The notes under the pieces are model-generated. The model ran no database searches and was not told the origin of the DNA. It saw only the letters and a program-made list of their open reading frames with translations. DNA of 59,151 nt from OPU3-GD-OMZ sp964515235. Its GTDB lineage: Bacteria; Pseudomonadota; Gammaproteobacteria; Methylococcales; Methylomonadaceae. Every line of letters starts with the position of its first letter. Position 1 is the first letter of the stretch. The translations under genes and the position numbers were made by a program. Location of the stretch: the NCBI GenBank assembly GCA_964515235.1, contig CAZEVO010000011.1, forward strand, positions 1 to 59,151. The letters are read 5' to 3'. Shown here piece after piece: positions 1-8,367 of the stretch.

Positions 1-227
1 ACCAGAGTTTTATTGCTGATATTGAAACTAACAAAGACAGTTTAGCCATTGCTGAGGTGGTGTTAGCCATGGCAAAGACATTAGGTTTAGAGGTGATTGC
101 TGAAGGTGTGGAGACACAAGCGCAATTAGATATTTTAACTAAACTGGGGTGTGCCGGTTATCAAGGGTATTTGTTTTCAAAACCCTTGAGTGCTTATAAG
201 GTAGGGGATATTATGAATCGTGCTTAA
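1..227 (+). CDS. EAL-domain protein (c-di-GMP phosphodiesterase), C-terminal part
   Basis: The window opens inside a reading frame whose last 74 residues are the end of an EAL domain. They include the QSF segment after the usual VD, the AEGVET motif whose Glu binds metal and substrate, and the closing GYQGYLFSKP motif. The family hydrolyses cyclic di-GMP. Only the C-terminus is visible, so any sensor or GGDEF domain lies upstream. The segment resembles the end of the protein encoded at 843-2783, so the two are probably tandem paralogues. Family assignment is sure; catalytic activity cannot be judged. Confidence 0.85.
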   Translation, partial: QSFIADIETNKDSLAIAEVVLAMAKTLGLEVIAEGVETQAQLDILTKLGCAGYQGYLFSKPLSAYKVGDIMNRA

Positions 228-566
228 TTATGAGAGCTCGTTGGTATGGCCGTTTACCCTTACCAGATCATATCGTCAATGCTCATTTTGTCGATGACTT
301 CAATTTGATAAGCGATTGGCGTGTTAACGAAAACACACAGATTTAGGCCTTGTTTGCTAATGGTTATATTCGCTGATGCGGGAAAAACAATGCGGATTCC
401 GGTAATTAAATCTGGATGTAAGGCAGGCTTTATGCCATTTAATGATTATCATAATGAACCGTGGCTACTCTATGACGGATTTTAAGGTGATTAGTAGACG
501 TTTGTAATGAGGGTGTTTTGACTGTTTTCCCTTGATTTTTCGTTGGTCTAGTCTAGCTTCTTGTCT
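228..566. other. No intact gene; degenerate-looking spacer
   Basis: No convincing gene is seen in these 339 bases. Short open stretches exist on the plus strand, such as a 38-codon frame from the ATG at 230 and a separate frame ending with a stop near 484. They are interrupted by stops and frame changes and lack a clear ribosome binding site. Together with the fragment at 567-800, this looks like decayed coding sequence between two EAL genes, but that is inference. Confidence 0.4.
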
Positions 567-800
567 ATGGGCAAAACCAAACATAACCTTTATTTACGAA
601 TTGCGCCGGCTATTTTTACTCTGTTTGCTGTTGTAGTGTTACTTAGCGGTTTTTCATATTTTACAGTGAGCACTCGCGCTTTAGACAATCAACGATTGAG
701 AGATTTGAGTAGTCATGTGCTGCTAAAAATCAATCGTGAAATTTTGCTTCCGATTCATATGTCGTCGACAATGCCGAACAATGTTAAGGCGTCGTATTGA
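567..800 (+). pseudogene. Fragment: N-terminus of a membrane sensor protein
   Basis: A 77-codon frame starts at ATG 567 (TTG 561 is also possible). It has a short basic N-terminus, one strong transmembrane segment at about residues 12-32, and the beginning of a periplasmic sensor region (STRALDNQRLRDLSSHVLL), then stops. This is how membrane-anchored GGDEF/EAL or histidine-kinase sensors begin, yet no cytoplasmic domain follows and I see no ribosome binding site. The best reading is the leftover 5' end of a signalling gene truncated by deletion or frameshift. A real small membrane protein is the alternative. Confidence 0.35.
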
Positions 801-842
801 GTGATGGTTGTTTTATCTTTTATGGCTTATTCCTAATGACTT

Positions 843-2783
843 ATGCAGCATTTATTTTCAAAATTTTTTGCAATGCAGTTAAATAAATACGCAATGTATG
901 GCGTTTTGTTTGGTTGCTTGTTTCCATTGGGTGCCATCTGTCTATTGTTATGGCCTAGTGGAGAATGGACCTTTCAGCAAATTAGATTGATGCATGATCA
1001 GAATATTTTATTATGGATAATTGATACTGCACCGATATTTCTAGGCGTTTTTGCAGCATTCGGAGGTTATCAAAAAGAAAAGCTTGAGCGAAGTATTTCT
1101 CGTTATGAGGACATGTCTTTGCAAAGAGGAAAAATTTTAGACACATCATTTGATGGCATTGCCATACTTGATGGCCAGGGTTGTGTTGTTAATTTTAATA
1201 AGACCTGTGAGGCTATTTTTGGCTACTGTAAAGCAGAAATTCTGGGTCAGAAAATGGCTGACTTTATTTTTCCTGAAAATGCTCGCGACCAGTATCATCA
1301 GGCGTTGACGAACTATGTTGCAACAGGTGAGCAGGTTGTTCTTAATAAACGTATAGAGATAGAAGGACTCCATAAGAACGGCCATGTTTTTCCGATAGAG
1401 ATAGTTATCAGCCCGATAAAAATAACCAACACGGTCATGTTTAGTGCTTTTATCAGGGATATTACCGAACGTAATAAAGAGAAAGAGCGCTATTATCAGG
1501 CTGCATTTATGGATGAATTAACAGGCTTACCTAATCGGCGATATTTTGTCGATTTCTTAGAAAAACGGTTAACGATTGAAATACCTGATGATCAACTCGG
1601 TACGTTGTTTTTTATAGATCTTAACCGATTTAAGTTGGTGAATGATACTTTAGGGCATCATGCCGGTGATGAGTTGTTAAAAATTACTGCTCAGCGATTG
1701 TCTTCGAATATCAGGGAAGGTGATTTGGTCTGTCGTTTGGGAGGCGATGAATTTCTTGTCCTACTCGGTTCGAGTTATGTTGATCGAAAAAAAGCCACTC
1801 AAGATGGAAAAGTGATTGCTCAGGGTTTAATTGAAAGCCTGGGTAAATTAATGGTGATCGGCAAGCACAAAATAGGGGTGTTAGCCAGTGTGGGTATCTG
1901 TCATTTTCATCGAGGCGATTGCGTTAATGATGTACTTATGTGGGCTGATTCAGCAATGTATCGGGCCAAAAAAAATCCACTGAATTCAATTGCTACTTAT
2001 ACCAAGGTAATGCATAAGAGTCTCATGAAAGAAATGAGAATTATAGAGTCACTAGATAACGTTGTCTTCGACGAACAATTTTTTATGCTTTATCAACTGC
2101 AATATAATCATAACAATGAGCTAATGGGTGTCGAAGCTCTTATTCGTTGGCAGCATCCGAGTTTAGGTCTGTTGTCCCCGGGAATCTTTATTTCATTAGC
2201 CGAGCAATATAGTCGGATGGAATCGATAGGAAAATGGGTTTTAGAATCAGTTTTTAAACAAATGATGCTCTGGAAAGAAGAGGGCGTAAAATTACCGAAG
2301 GTATCGATTAATATCAGTATTAAGCAATTGATGCAGGATGATTTTGTTAATTTGCTCAATAGCTTGGGGCAACAGTACAATATTTCTCCTGACAGCGTTA
2401 TGCTAGAAGTGACTGAAAGTATTAGTCTTGAGGATTTTAATTTTGTGCAGGAAAAGTTGGTGGAATTGGTCAATCAGGGATATCGTTTCTCACTTGATGA
2501 TTTTGGTACCGGTAGTGCGTCAATGACTAACTTTAAGCAGATGCCATTTACACAGGTCAAAGTAGATCAAAGTTTTGTTAGGAATATGACCAGTAATGAG
2601 GATGATTTAGTCTTTATCAAGGCAATTATTGCGATGGCTAAAACATTTGATATGGAAGTGGTCGCTGAAGGAGTTGAGACTGATGGGCAGCGTTCGATGT
2701 TGATGGCTTTAGGCTGTGATCAGTTTCAGGGCTATTTGTTTGCAAAACCGGTGCAACCCAGAAAACTTGCGACGTTAATTTGA
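843..2783 (+). CDS. Membrane-anchored PAS-GGDEF-EAL cyclic di-GMP protein
   Basis: This 646-residue protein has two predicted membrane helices (about residues 17-37 and 56-74). A PAS domain follows (about 95-210, ending with the PAC-type FIRDITERNKE), then a GGDEF domain with an intact GGDEF motif at 300-304, then an EAL domain with EAL at 431-433. The EAL domain keeps the catalytic set: SINIS, LEVTES, DDFGTG, VKVDQSF, AEGVET and QGYLF. It can therefore probably hydrolyse c-di-GMP, and the GGDEF half looks competent for synthesis or GTP sensing. The PAS input is unknown. It appears monocistronic and follows a decayed paralogue. Confidence 0.93.
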   Translation: MQHLFSKFFAMQLNKYAMYGVLFGCLFPLGAICLLLWPSGEWTFQQIRLMHDQNILLWIIDTAPIFLGVFAAFGGYQKEKLERSISRYEDMSLQRGKILDTSFDGIAILDGQGCVVNFNKTCEAIFGYCKAEILGQKMADFIFPENARDQYHQALTNYVATGEQVVLNKRIEIEGLHKNGHVFPIEIVISPIKITNTVMFSAFIRDITERNKEKERYYQAAFMDELTGLPNRRYFVDFLEKRLTIEIPDDQLGTLFFIDLNRFKLVNDTLGHHAGDELLKITAQRLSSNIREGDLVCRLGGDEFLVLLGSSYVDRKKATQDGKVIAQGLIESLGKLMVIGKHKIGVLASVGICHFHRGDCVNDVLMWADSAMYRAKKNPLNSIATYTKVMHKSLMKEMRIIESLDNVVFDEQFFMLYQLQYNHNNELMGVEALIRWQHPSLGLLSPGIFISLAEQYSRMESIGKWVLESVFKQMMLWKEEGVKLPKVSINISIKQLMQDDFVNLLNSLGQQYNISPDSVMLEVTESISLEDFNFVQEKLVELVNQGYRFSLDDFGTGSASMTNFKQMPFTQVKVDQSFVRNMTSNEDDLVFIKAIIAMAKTFDMEVVAEGVETDGQRSMLMALGCDQFQGYLFAKPVQPRKLATLI

Positions 2784-2860
2784 GTCCTAGTCATAACGGC
2801 CCATACAAGGGTAATGAGGTGACTCTGTTTAAGACGTTAATCGACAGTATTTTGGTTAGA

Positions 2861-3799
2861 TCAAGGTGTTTGTGCGCACTTCACGGGTTCGGTTAGCTCT
2901 GTAAGTTGCAGTAAGGCAAAGAGTGTTTTTAAGTGCGGACACTCAGTGTTTGTGTGCGCAGCCGCTTTGATCGTATTGCCTAAAATAGCATTAATTTCCA
3001 TGGGGCGACCGGCCTGATAGTCTAGTAGCATGCTGGTTTTGTAGGGTGGCATGTGTTGGGTATGGTTAATGTTGGTTTCAATGATATCTTCAGGGAGTCT
3101 GTGACCTAAGGCTTTAGCAATGCTAAAAACCTCTTGCATGATCGCGCGTATTAAGGGCTCTTGGGTTTGTAAAATAGTCTGTGTGCTGAGCCCCCCCGAG
3201 AGCACCGATAAAGGGTTGAACGGGGCGTTCCAAATGCATTTTTGCCATCGTGCAGTAGTGATAGATTCACTTAGCTGACAATCAATGCCTGCATCGTTAA
3301 AAAATGTTGCTAGACGTCGGGTTTTTTCGCTAAAACCTGACGGTAGGTTTCCGAGCGTTAATCGTCCATAGGCCAAGTGTTCAATCTCACCATGGCTAAT
3401 GCGATTACTGCAAATAAAAGCCAGTCCGCTGACTACCTCGTTATCTGGGAAAGCAGTGATGATCTCATCTTCAATGGCAATGCCGTTTTGAATAAGGACG
3501 ATCGTAGTGTTTTCACCTACAGCGGGTTTAATCAATTTTGCCCGGTCTAAGATGTCTAGAACTTTAGTGCAAACCAGCAGGTAGTCAGGGGGTGCTTTTA
3601 CGTCTAATGCCGAATTAAATGTATGTTCCGGTTGAAACGTCCATCGGCCTAATTCATGACTGTTAATTTGAAAGCCGTGTTGTTTGATATGAGCGTAATC
3701 TGAGCGGCAGACAACGGAAACTTGAACGCCTTGTTGAGCCAAAAGGCTACCGTAAAAACCACCGATAGCACCAGTGCCAATGACTAAAGCGGTGGTCAT
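2861..3799 (-). CDS. panE: 2-dehydropantoate 2-reductase (ketopantoate reductase)
   Basis: The product reduces ketopantoate to pantoate with NADPH in pantothenate/CoA synthesis, in the cytoplasm. The 312-residue protein starts with a Rossmann GTGAIG (8-13). It carries LIQNG in the substrate region, the catalytic Lys in ARWQKCIWNAPFNPLS and the conserved Glu in GRPMEIN, in the family's usual order and length. Its ATG overlaps the hda stop in an ATGA, so it is translationally coupled and is the last gene of the minus-strand chain. Many genomes carry several ApbA/PanE paralogues, so the exact substrate is inferred. Confidence 0.85.
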   Translation of the reverse strand: MTTALVIGTGAIGGFYGSLLAQQGVQVSVVCRSDYAHIKQHGFQINSHELGRWTFQPEHTFNSALDVKAPPDYLLVCTKVLDILDRAKLIKPAVGENTTIVLIQNGIAIEDEIITAFPDNEVVSGLAFICSNRISHGEIEHLAYGRLTLGNLPSGFSEKTRRLATFFNDAGIDCQLSESITTARWQKCIWNAPFNPLSVLSGGLSTQTILQTQEPLIRAIMQEVFSIAKALGHRLPEDIIETNINHTQHMPPYKTSMLLDYQAGRPMEINAILGNTIKAAAHTNTECPHLKTLFALLQLTELTEPVKCAQTP

Positions 3800-4488
3800 A
3801 GGTTTAGTGTTTCCTTGAGAAAGGGAACAGTGACTTTACGCTGCGCGGATAAGGTTGCATGGTCCAGAATATTCAGTAGAGCCCAGAACTCCGACAGTTC
3901 GCGTGTATAGCGAGATAGGATAAACATCGCGGCTTGTGGGGAAATGTCAAACCCCATGCGATGCGCTTTATGGCTCAGTGCCACCATTAAATTAGCATCG
4001 CTTAACCGATCTAGCTTCAGGGTAAGACCCCAGTTGAGGCGAGTTTTAAGGTCTGCTAAGGGGATGTTTAGTTGTGTGGGTGAGCAGTTAGCGCTAACAA
4101 TGAGGTGGTTGCCTTGTTCAGTTATGCGGTTAAAAAAATTAAAGTAGTATTCCTGATGATGTTGGTTTTCATGGAGTAAATGAATGTTGTCTAGACACAC
4201 TAAAGCTAAGTTTTCTAGACCTTCAAGAATGGTGGGGTCTGGGAGTTGACCGGTTTTTAATTCCAGATAAAAAGTACGACCACCTGTTTGAGCAGTTTGT
4301 TGGCAACAGGCTTGTAAAAGATGAGTTTTTCCTGTGCCAGAGGGGCCCCAGAGAAAGATGAAGGGTTCGCCGTTTTTATTGCAGCATTGCTTTAAATGGC
4401 TGATAACTTCCTTGTTCTCACCGGAGAAATAGTCGTCAAAACTTTGATTGCTTCGGTGTTTGAAGTCAAGGGGTAGTTGTTTGCTCAT
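3796..4488 (-). CDS. hda: DnaA regulatory inactivator Hda
   Basis: Hda is a DnaA-related AAA+ protein that acts with the DNA-loaded sliding clamp to stimulate ATP hydrolysis on DnaA and so prevents re-initiation. The N-terminus carries the beta-clamp binding peptide QLPLDF. Walker A is GPSGTGKTHL and the Walker B-like strand is LVCLDNIHLL, followed by a lid region. The ATG at 4488 (230 residues) is preferred over an upstream in-frame codon at 4578. It puts the clamp motif at the extreme N-terminus as in the family and makes an ATGA overlap with the DUF2069 gene. It is also coupled to panE downstream. Confidence 0.92.
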   Translation of the reverse strand: MSKQLPLDFKHRSNQSFDDYFSGENKEVISHLKQCCNKNGEPFIFLWGPSGTGKTHLLQACCQQTAQTGGRTFYLELKTGQLPDPTILEGLENLALVCLDNIHLLHENQHHQEYYFNFFNRITEQGNHLIVSANCSPTQLNIPLADLKTRLNWGLTLKLDRLSDANLMVALSHKAHRMGFDISPQAAMFILSRYTRELSEFWALLNILDHATLSAQRKVTVPFLKETLNL

Positions 4489-4844
4489 TGATGCGGCTCT
4501 TTCCCGGTTGAGCGAATATAAAATGTAGCGCTTAAGAAGAGGGTTAGGGCAAGCACGGCTTCGCCGGTGGCATACCAACGCTCAGCAAGATTGGCCATAG
4601 CTTCAACCAGTCCGTGGCTTATGTATAACAGACTGATATAGGCTATCCAGGCGGTGCTTTTAGGACGTCCGTGAAGAAAGCCACGTAATGGCAGTAGTAG
4701 TGGTGAAACGGTAACAATGAGCACTAATGCCGTAGGAAATCGTGTAGAGGGTATCAATAGTGTATGCCAGGCCATGAGTAAAGCAAAAAGGCTAAAGTAG
4801 GCGCTGAGGGCTATGGTGTAGTAAGTTTGTTGATGGCGTGTCAT
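4485..4844 (-). CDS. DUF2069 family inner membrane protein
   Basis: This 119-residue protein has four hydrophobic helices and a short cytoplasmic tail. The family is found next to hda and wrbA in many gammaproteobacteria but has no known function. I chose the ATG at 4844 because it overlaps the wrbA stop as ATGA and because the longer frame's N-terminal extension is only the shadow of wrbA coding sequence. It is coupled to hda through another ATGA overlap. The identification rests on topology, size and neighbourhood. Confidence 0.75.
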   Translation of the reverse strand: MTRHQQTYYTIALSAYFSLFALLMAWHTLLIPSTRFPTALVLIVTVSPLLLPLRGFLHGRPKSTAWIAYISLLYISHGLVEAMANLAERWYATGEAVLALTLFLSATFYIRSTGKEPHQ

Positions 4845-5434
4845 GAGGCGTTGAGTTGGTGAGCTGTGCGAGCTAATTGTTGGCCCATAAGCCGGCATAA
4901 GGTTTTTTCGTCACTGCTTAAAGGTTGGCCGTGGCTAGCCAAGTGGCTAGGTCCATAAGGTGTGCCCCCAGTTTGTGTTTCCCGTAAAGCGGGTTCGCCG
5001 CAAGGTACGCCCATAATCATCATACCCTGGTGCATCAGCGGTAACATCATGGATAGCAATGTACTTTCGTGGCCGCCATGCATGCTACTGGTCGAGGTGA
5101 AAACGATGGCGGGTTTGCCAGTGAGTGTGCCAGCGAACCAAAGTTCGGTTGTACTATCAATGAAATGTTTAAGGGGTGCAGCCATATTGCCAAAATGTGT
5201 GGGGCTGCCGAGTGCTAAGCCATGGCAGTTTTTTAAATCTTCAAGTGTTGCATAAGGTGCGCCTTGTTCTGGAATGGTATCTTCAGTCGCTTCACAAACT
5301 GGGGACACATTTGGAACGGTGCGAATAAGTGCAGATACATTTTGGGTCGATTCAACGCCGCGAGCAATTTGCCGGGCCATATCAATGGTAGAGCCATGCC
5401 GACTATAATAGAGAATGAGTATTTGAGTTTCCAT
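4841..5434 (-). CDS. wrbA: WrbA-type NAD(P)H:quinone oxidoreductase (flavodoxin fold)
   Basis: The product is a soluble FMN-dependent quinone reductase of the flavodoxin fold that protects against semiquinone formation. The FMN phosphate loop is YYSRHGSTIDMAR near the N-terminus, the isoalloxazine loop is GSPTHFGNMAAPLKHFID, and a FTSTSSMHGG strand follows. The ATG at 5434 (197 residues) gives the usual METxILILYYS start; an in-frame TTG at 5458 would add eight residues. It follows the arsC-like gene by under 30 bases and overlaps the DUF2069 gene, so it sits in one operon with hda and panE. Confidence 0.87.
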   Translation of the reverse strand: METQILILYYSRHGSTIDMARQIARGVESTQNVSALIRTVPNVSPVCEATEDTIPEQGAPYATLEDLKNCHGLALGSPTHFGNMAAPLKHFIDSTTELWFAGTLTGKPAIVFTSTSSMHGGHESTLLSMMLPLMHQGMMIMGVPCGEPALRETQTGGTPYGPSHLASHGQPLSSDEKTLCRLMGQQLARTAHQLNAS

Positions 5435-5461
5435 GCCGTTGATGAGTTGGGTGAGCAAACG

Positions 5462-5809
5462 CTATAAAATAGTTAGAACGTTTTCAGGTGGGCGACCAAT
5501 GGCAGCCTGATTATTGGCTAAAACAATTGGGCGCTCAATAAGTTTTGGGTAATTAACCATTGCGTTGATCACAGTGTCATTATCAAGCGAAGTATCGCTC
5601 AGCCCGGCAGTTTTATAGTCAGCTTCATTCTTTCGTAACAATGCTCGGGGCTCAATAGCTAGTTTAGTTAAAATGATTCTGATTTCTTCAGCACTGGGTG
5701 GTGTTTCTAAGTATTTTATAATAACCGGCTCAATACCCTGCTCTTGGATGAGTTGTAGCGTTTGGCGTGATTTACTGCAACGGGGATTGTGGTAAATAGT
5801 GACCGTCAT
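5462..5809 (-). CDS. arsC: Glutaredoxin-type arsenate reductase family protein
   Basis: This 115-residue protein has a thioredoxin-like fold with active-site NPRCSKS (Cys11) and the oxyanion-binding arginines in EPRALLRKNE and KLIERPIV. The family reduces arsenate to arsenite using glutathione and glutaredoxin. No arsR, arsB or acr3 gene is nearby. In this wrbA-hda setting the gene is usually a housekeeping ArsC paralogue (YfgD-like), so arsenate resistance is not proven. A good ribosome binding site, AAGGAGAC, lies just before the ATG. It is probably the first gene of the minus-strand operon, divergent from hldE. Confidence 0.85.
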   Translation of the reverse strand: MTVTIYHNPRCSKSRQTLQLIQEQGIEPVIIKYLETPPSAEEIRIILTKLAIEPRALLRKNEADYKTAGLSDTSLDNDTVINAMVNYPKLIERPIVLANNQAAIGRPPENVLTIL

Positions 5810-5950
5810 GATAGTCTCCTTAAAGCGGTGGTGAATGAGCGAATTCTATCATAGCATTTCGTTACGTAACCGGCTAAGTGCAGTGTTATAGCGTTGTGTC
5901 TGAGTATTATGCTATTTTAGGCAAGAATTTTTAATAAAGGATAAAAGTTA

Positions 5951-7375
5951 ATGCAGTTACCTGAGTTTACTAGTGCGCGTGTTTTAGTGGTTGGCGATTT
6001 AATGCTTGATCAATATTGGCATGGGTCGACCTCCAGAGTCTCGCCGGAAGCCCCGGTTCCTATTGTTCATGTTGATCACCGAGAATCTCGCCCGGGCGGT
6101 GCCGGGAATGTGGCTTTAAATTTAGCAGCCTTAGGTGTACAGGTCACATTACTGGGTTATTGTGGTCAAGATGATGCAGCAGACACATTAACGACAGCTT
6201 TAACCAAAGCCGGTGTAGATTGTCATTTGCTGGTTTTAGATGACTACCCCACAATTACTAAATTGCGGGTAATGAGTCGTAGCCAGCAGTTAATTCGACT
6301 TGATTTTGAAGGGGACTTTCAGCAGATTAACAGTGACCAGCTTTTGACAACATGTCCTGAACTAATTCAGCAAACTGACGTAGTGGTCTTTTCAGATTAT
6401 GGTAAAGGAACCTTAGCTCAAATAGAGCAGTTGATAGCATTGACCCAGCGCTATAACAAGCCAGCCTTGGTTGACCCTAAAGGGTTAGACTTTAGTCGTT
6501 ATCGTAAGGCGACATTAATAACGCCTAATTTGAGCGAGTTTGAGGGTGTTGTCGGGCCTTGTCCTAATCAGGAGATATTGGTTGAAAAAGGCCACCAATT
6601 GATGGCTACATTGGAATTAGAAGGCTTGTTAATCACCCGTAGTGAACAAGGGATGACGTTGTTACAACATAACAGTGATCCCTTACACCTACCGACTCAG
6701 GCGCGAGATGTTTTTGATGTGACCGGTGCGGGTGACACTGTAATTTCAATGTTAGCCGCAACTATGGCTGTTCATGAAACGTTAGCAAATGCAACTTGGT
6801 TGGCAAATATGGCAGCTGGACTTGTTGTGGGTAAATCCGGTACTGCGGCGGTTACGACTTCTGAAATGACTCAGGCTTTACAAGGTCGTCGACTTGACCA
6901 GAACGGTATCGTGTCGGTGAGAGAGTTAGAAATTGCAATAGCAAAAGCCCAAAGTAATAATGAAAGAATTGTGGCGACCAACGGGTGCTTTGATATTTTG
7001 CACCCGGGACATATTCGTTATTTGCAACAGGCCCGGGGACTGGGTGACCGTCTGGTGGTGTTAGTGAACAGTGATGAATCAGTCAGGCGATTAAAAGGCT
7101 CTGATCGGCCAGTCAATAATTTAGCACATCGGATGGAAATGCTTGCAGCTATGGCTTGTGTCGACTGGGTTGTCGCTTTTAGCGAAGACACACCGCAAGC
7201 TTTAATTGATCGGCTATTACCGGATATATTAGTTAAAGGAGGTGATTATCAAGCGGTTACAGAGATTGCAGGACATGAGAGTGTGCTTGGAAATGGCGGT
7301 GAAGTTAAAATTCTATCTTTTATAGAAGGGCATTCCACGACTAATATTATTAATGCCATTAAAGGGGGCGAATAG
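5951..7375 (+). CDS. hldE: Bifunctional heptose-7-phosphate kinase / heptose-1-phosphate adenylyltransferase
   Basis: HldE makes ADP-heptose for the lipopolysaccharide inner core. Residues 1 to about 320 are a ribokinase/PfkB kinase with the substrate signature RPGGAGNVALN and the catalytic DVTGAGDT loop (GAGD at 259-262). Residues from about 340 are a nucleotidyltransferase with TNGCFDILHPGH (HPGH at 351-354). At 474 residues it matches the fused family form. AAAGGA precedes the ATG. The gene ends with AAAGGGGG just before its stop, followed at once by a stunted GTG frame. Confidence 0.96.
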   Translation: MQLPEFTSARVLVVGDLMLDQYWHGSTSRVSPEAPVPIVHVDHRESRPGGAGNVALNLAALGVQVTLLGYCGQDDAADTLTTALTKAGVDCHLLVLDDYPTITKLRVMSRSQQLIRLDFEGDFQQINSDQLLTTCPELIQQTDVVVFSDYGKGTLAQIEQLIALTQRYNKPALVDPKGLDFSRYRKATLITPNLSEFEGVVGPCPNQEILVEKGHQLMATLELEGLLITRSEQGMTLLQHNSDPLHLPTQARDVFDVTGAGDTVISMLAATMAVHETLANATWLANMAAGLVVGKSGTAAVTTSEMTQALQGRRLDQNGIVSVRELEIAIAKAQSNNERIVATNGCFDILHPGHIRYLQQARGLGDRLVVLVNSDESVRRLKGSDRPVNNLAHRMEMLAAMACVDWVVAFSEDTPQALIDRLLPDILVKGGDYQAVTEIAGHESVLGNGGEVKILSFIEGHSTTNIINAIKGGE

Positions 7376-7394
7376 TGAGAGTGTTAATTCTAGG

Positions 7395-8204
7395 TTAGAC
7401 CCGCTGTAGAATTAACTCCAATGCCAGTTTGCTGCCAAAATAAGCCAAAGCAAGAAAAATAAAACCAATAACGGTGCCGCGAATGGCTTTTTTTCCGCGC
7501 CACCCGTAACGAATACGACCGATTAACAAACTTCCAAATACGACCCATGCGATTAGTGATAGGGTGGTTTTGTGGGCAAGGTGTTGTGTAAAAAGGTCTT
7601 CGAGAAAGAAAAAACCGCTAACGAGAGAACCCGATAGAAAAAGCATGCCCGCACCGATCATTTGGAATAATAAAAGTTCCATGGTTTGTAGTGGTGGCAA
7701 TGATAGTGCTAGCTTGTGCGGACGATGGCCATGGAGTTGCTGGTCTTGTATTGCTAATAAGACGGCTTGGAAAGCGGCAATATTGAATAGGCTGAAGGCT
7801 ATGATAGAGGTGAGAATATGGATGTTCATTTGCCAGGCATGATTAATCAAGATTTGCGGTTTAATGGCAATATTGTCTTCAAGTCCCAGCATTAGTGCGG
7901 CAATCGGAAAAATGGCAATGGCTAATTTATCGATAGGCCGTGTTAATGCCGCTAATAAAAAAAGCCAGACAACGATGTCAGAAATAAGTGAGCCGGCGGT
8001 AAAGAAATTTAAATTTAAACCTTCAGGGGTAAATAGTTTTTGGGTGACTGTTGTGGTGTGTAAGAGCACGGCAATCCAGCCCAAGGTTAGTGGCTTAAGA
8101 TGCTGAAAAAAACCGGTTGAGAATGTATTTTTATTTTTGGCGATTAAAAACGCACTTAATAAATAACTGATAATAGTCAGGTTATTGATTAATGGATGAG
8201 TCAT
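7395..8204 (-). CDS. ypjD: CcsA/HemX-type membrane protein of the YpjD family
   Basis: This 269-residue protein is almost entirely hydrophobic, with about eight predicted helices, and matches the cytochrome c assembly (CcsA/CcmC-like) family. The conserved histidines fall in the positions typical of YpjD, for example HAWQMNIHILTSI and HKTTLSLIAW. Its divergent position next to ffh is the standard gammaproteobacterial arrangement. Family members are linked to haem handling or cytochrome c maturation, but the role of YpjD is not settled. AAGGACAG precedes the ATG. The 3' end overlaps a 10-base inverted repeat. Confidence 0.85.
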   Translation of the reverse strand: MTHPLINNLTIISYLLSAFLIAKNKNTFSTGFFQHLKPLTLGWIAVLLHTTTVTQKLFTPEGLNLNFFTAGSLISDIVVWLFLLAALTRPIDKLAIAIFPIAALMLGLEDNIAIKPQILINHAWQMNIHILTSIIAFSLFNIAAFQAVLLAIQDQQLHGHRPHKLALSLPPLQTMELLLFQMIGAGMLFLSGSLVSGFFFLEDLFTQHLAHKTTLSLIAWVVFGSLLIGRIRYGWRGKKAIRGTVIGFIFLALAYFGSKLALELILQRV

Positions 8205-8367
8205 TAAGGCTGTCCTTATTGGATTAGTCTGGCATAATGGTCGCTTTTACTGTAAAGCTATAATTTGCTAAAGAAACAAAGTGGTTTCTCTTGGAGATTA
8301 AAAAAATTATAACCTGTTTAGGCTCTGAGTGAGTCATATTTAACAGTTGTGAAGGTGTGGTTCTATT

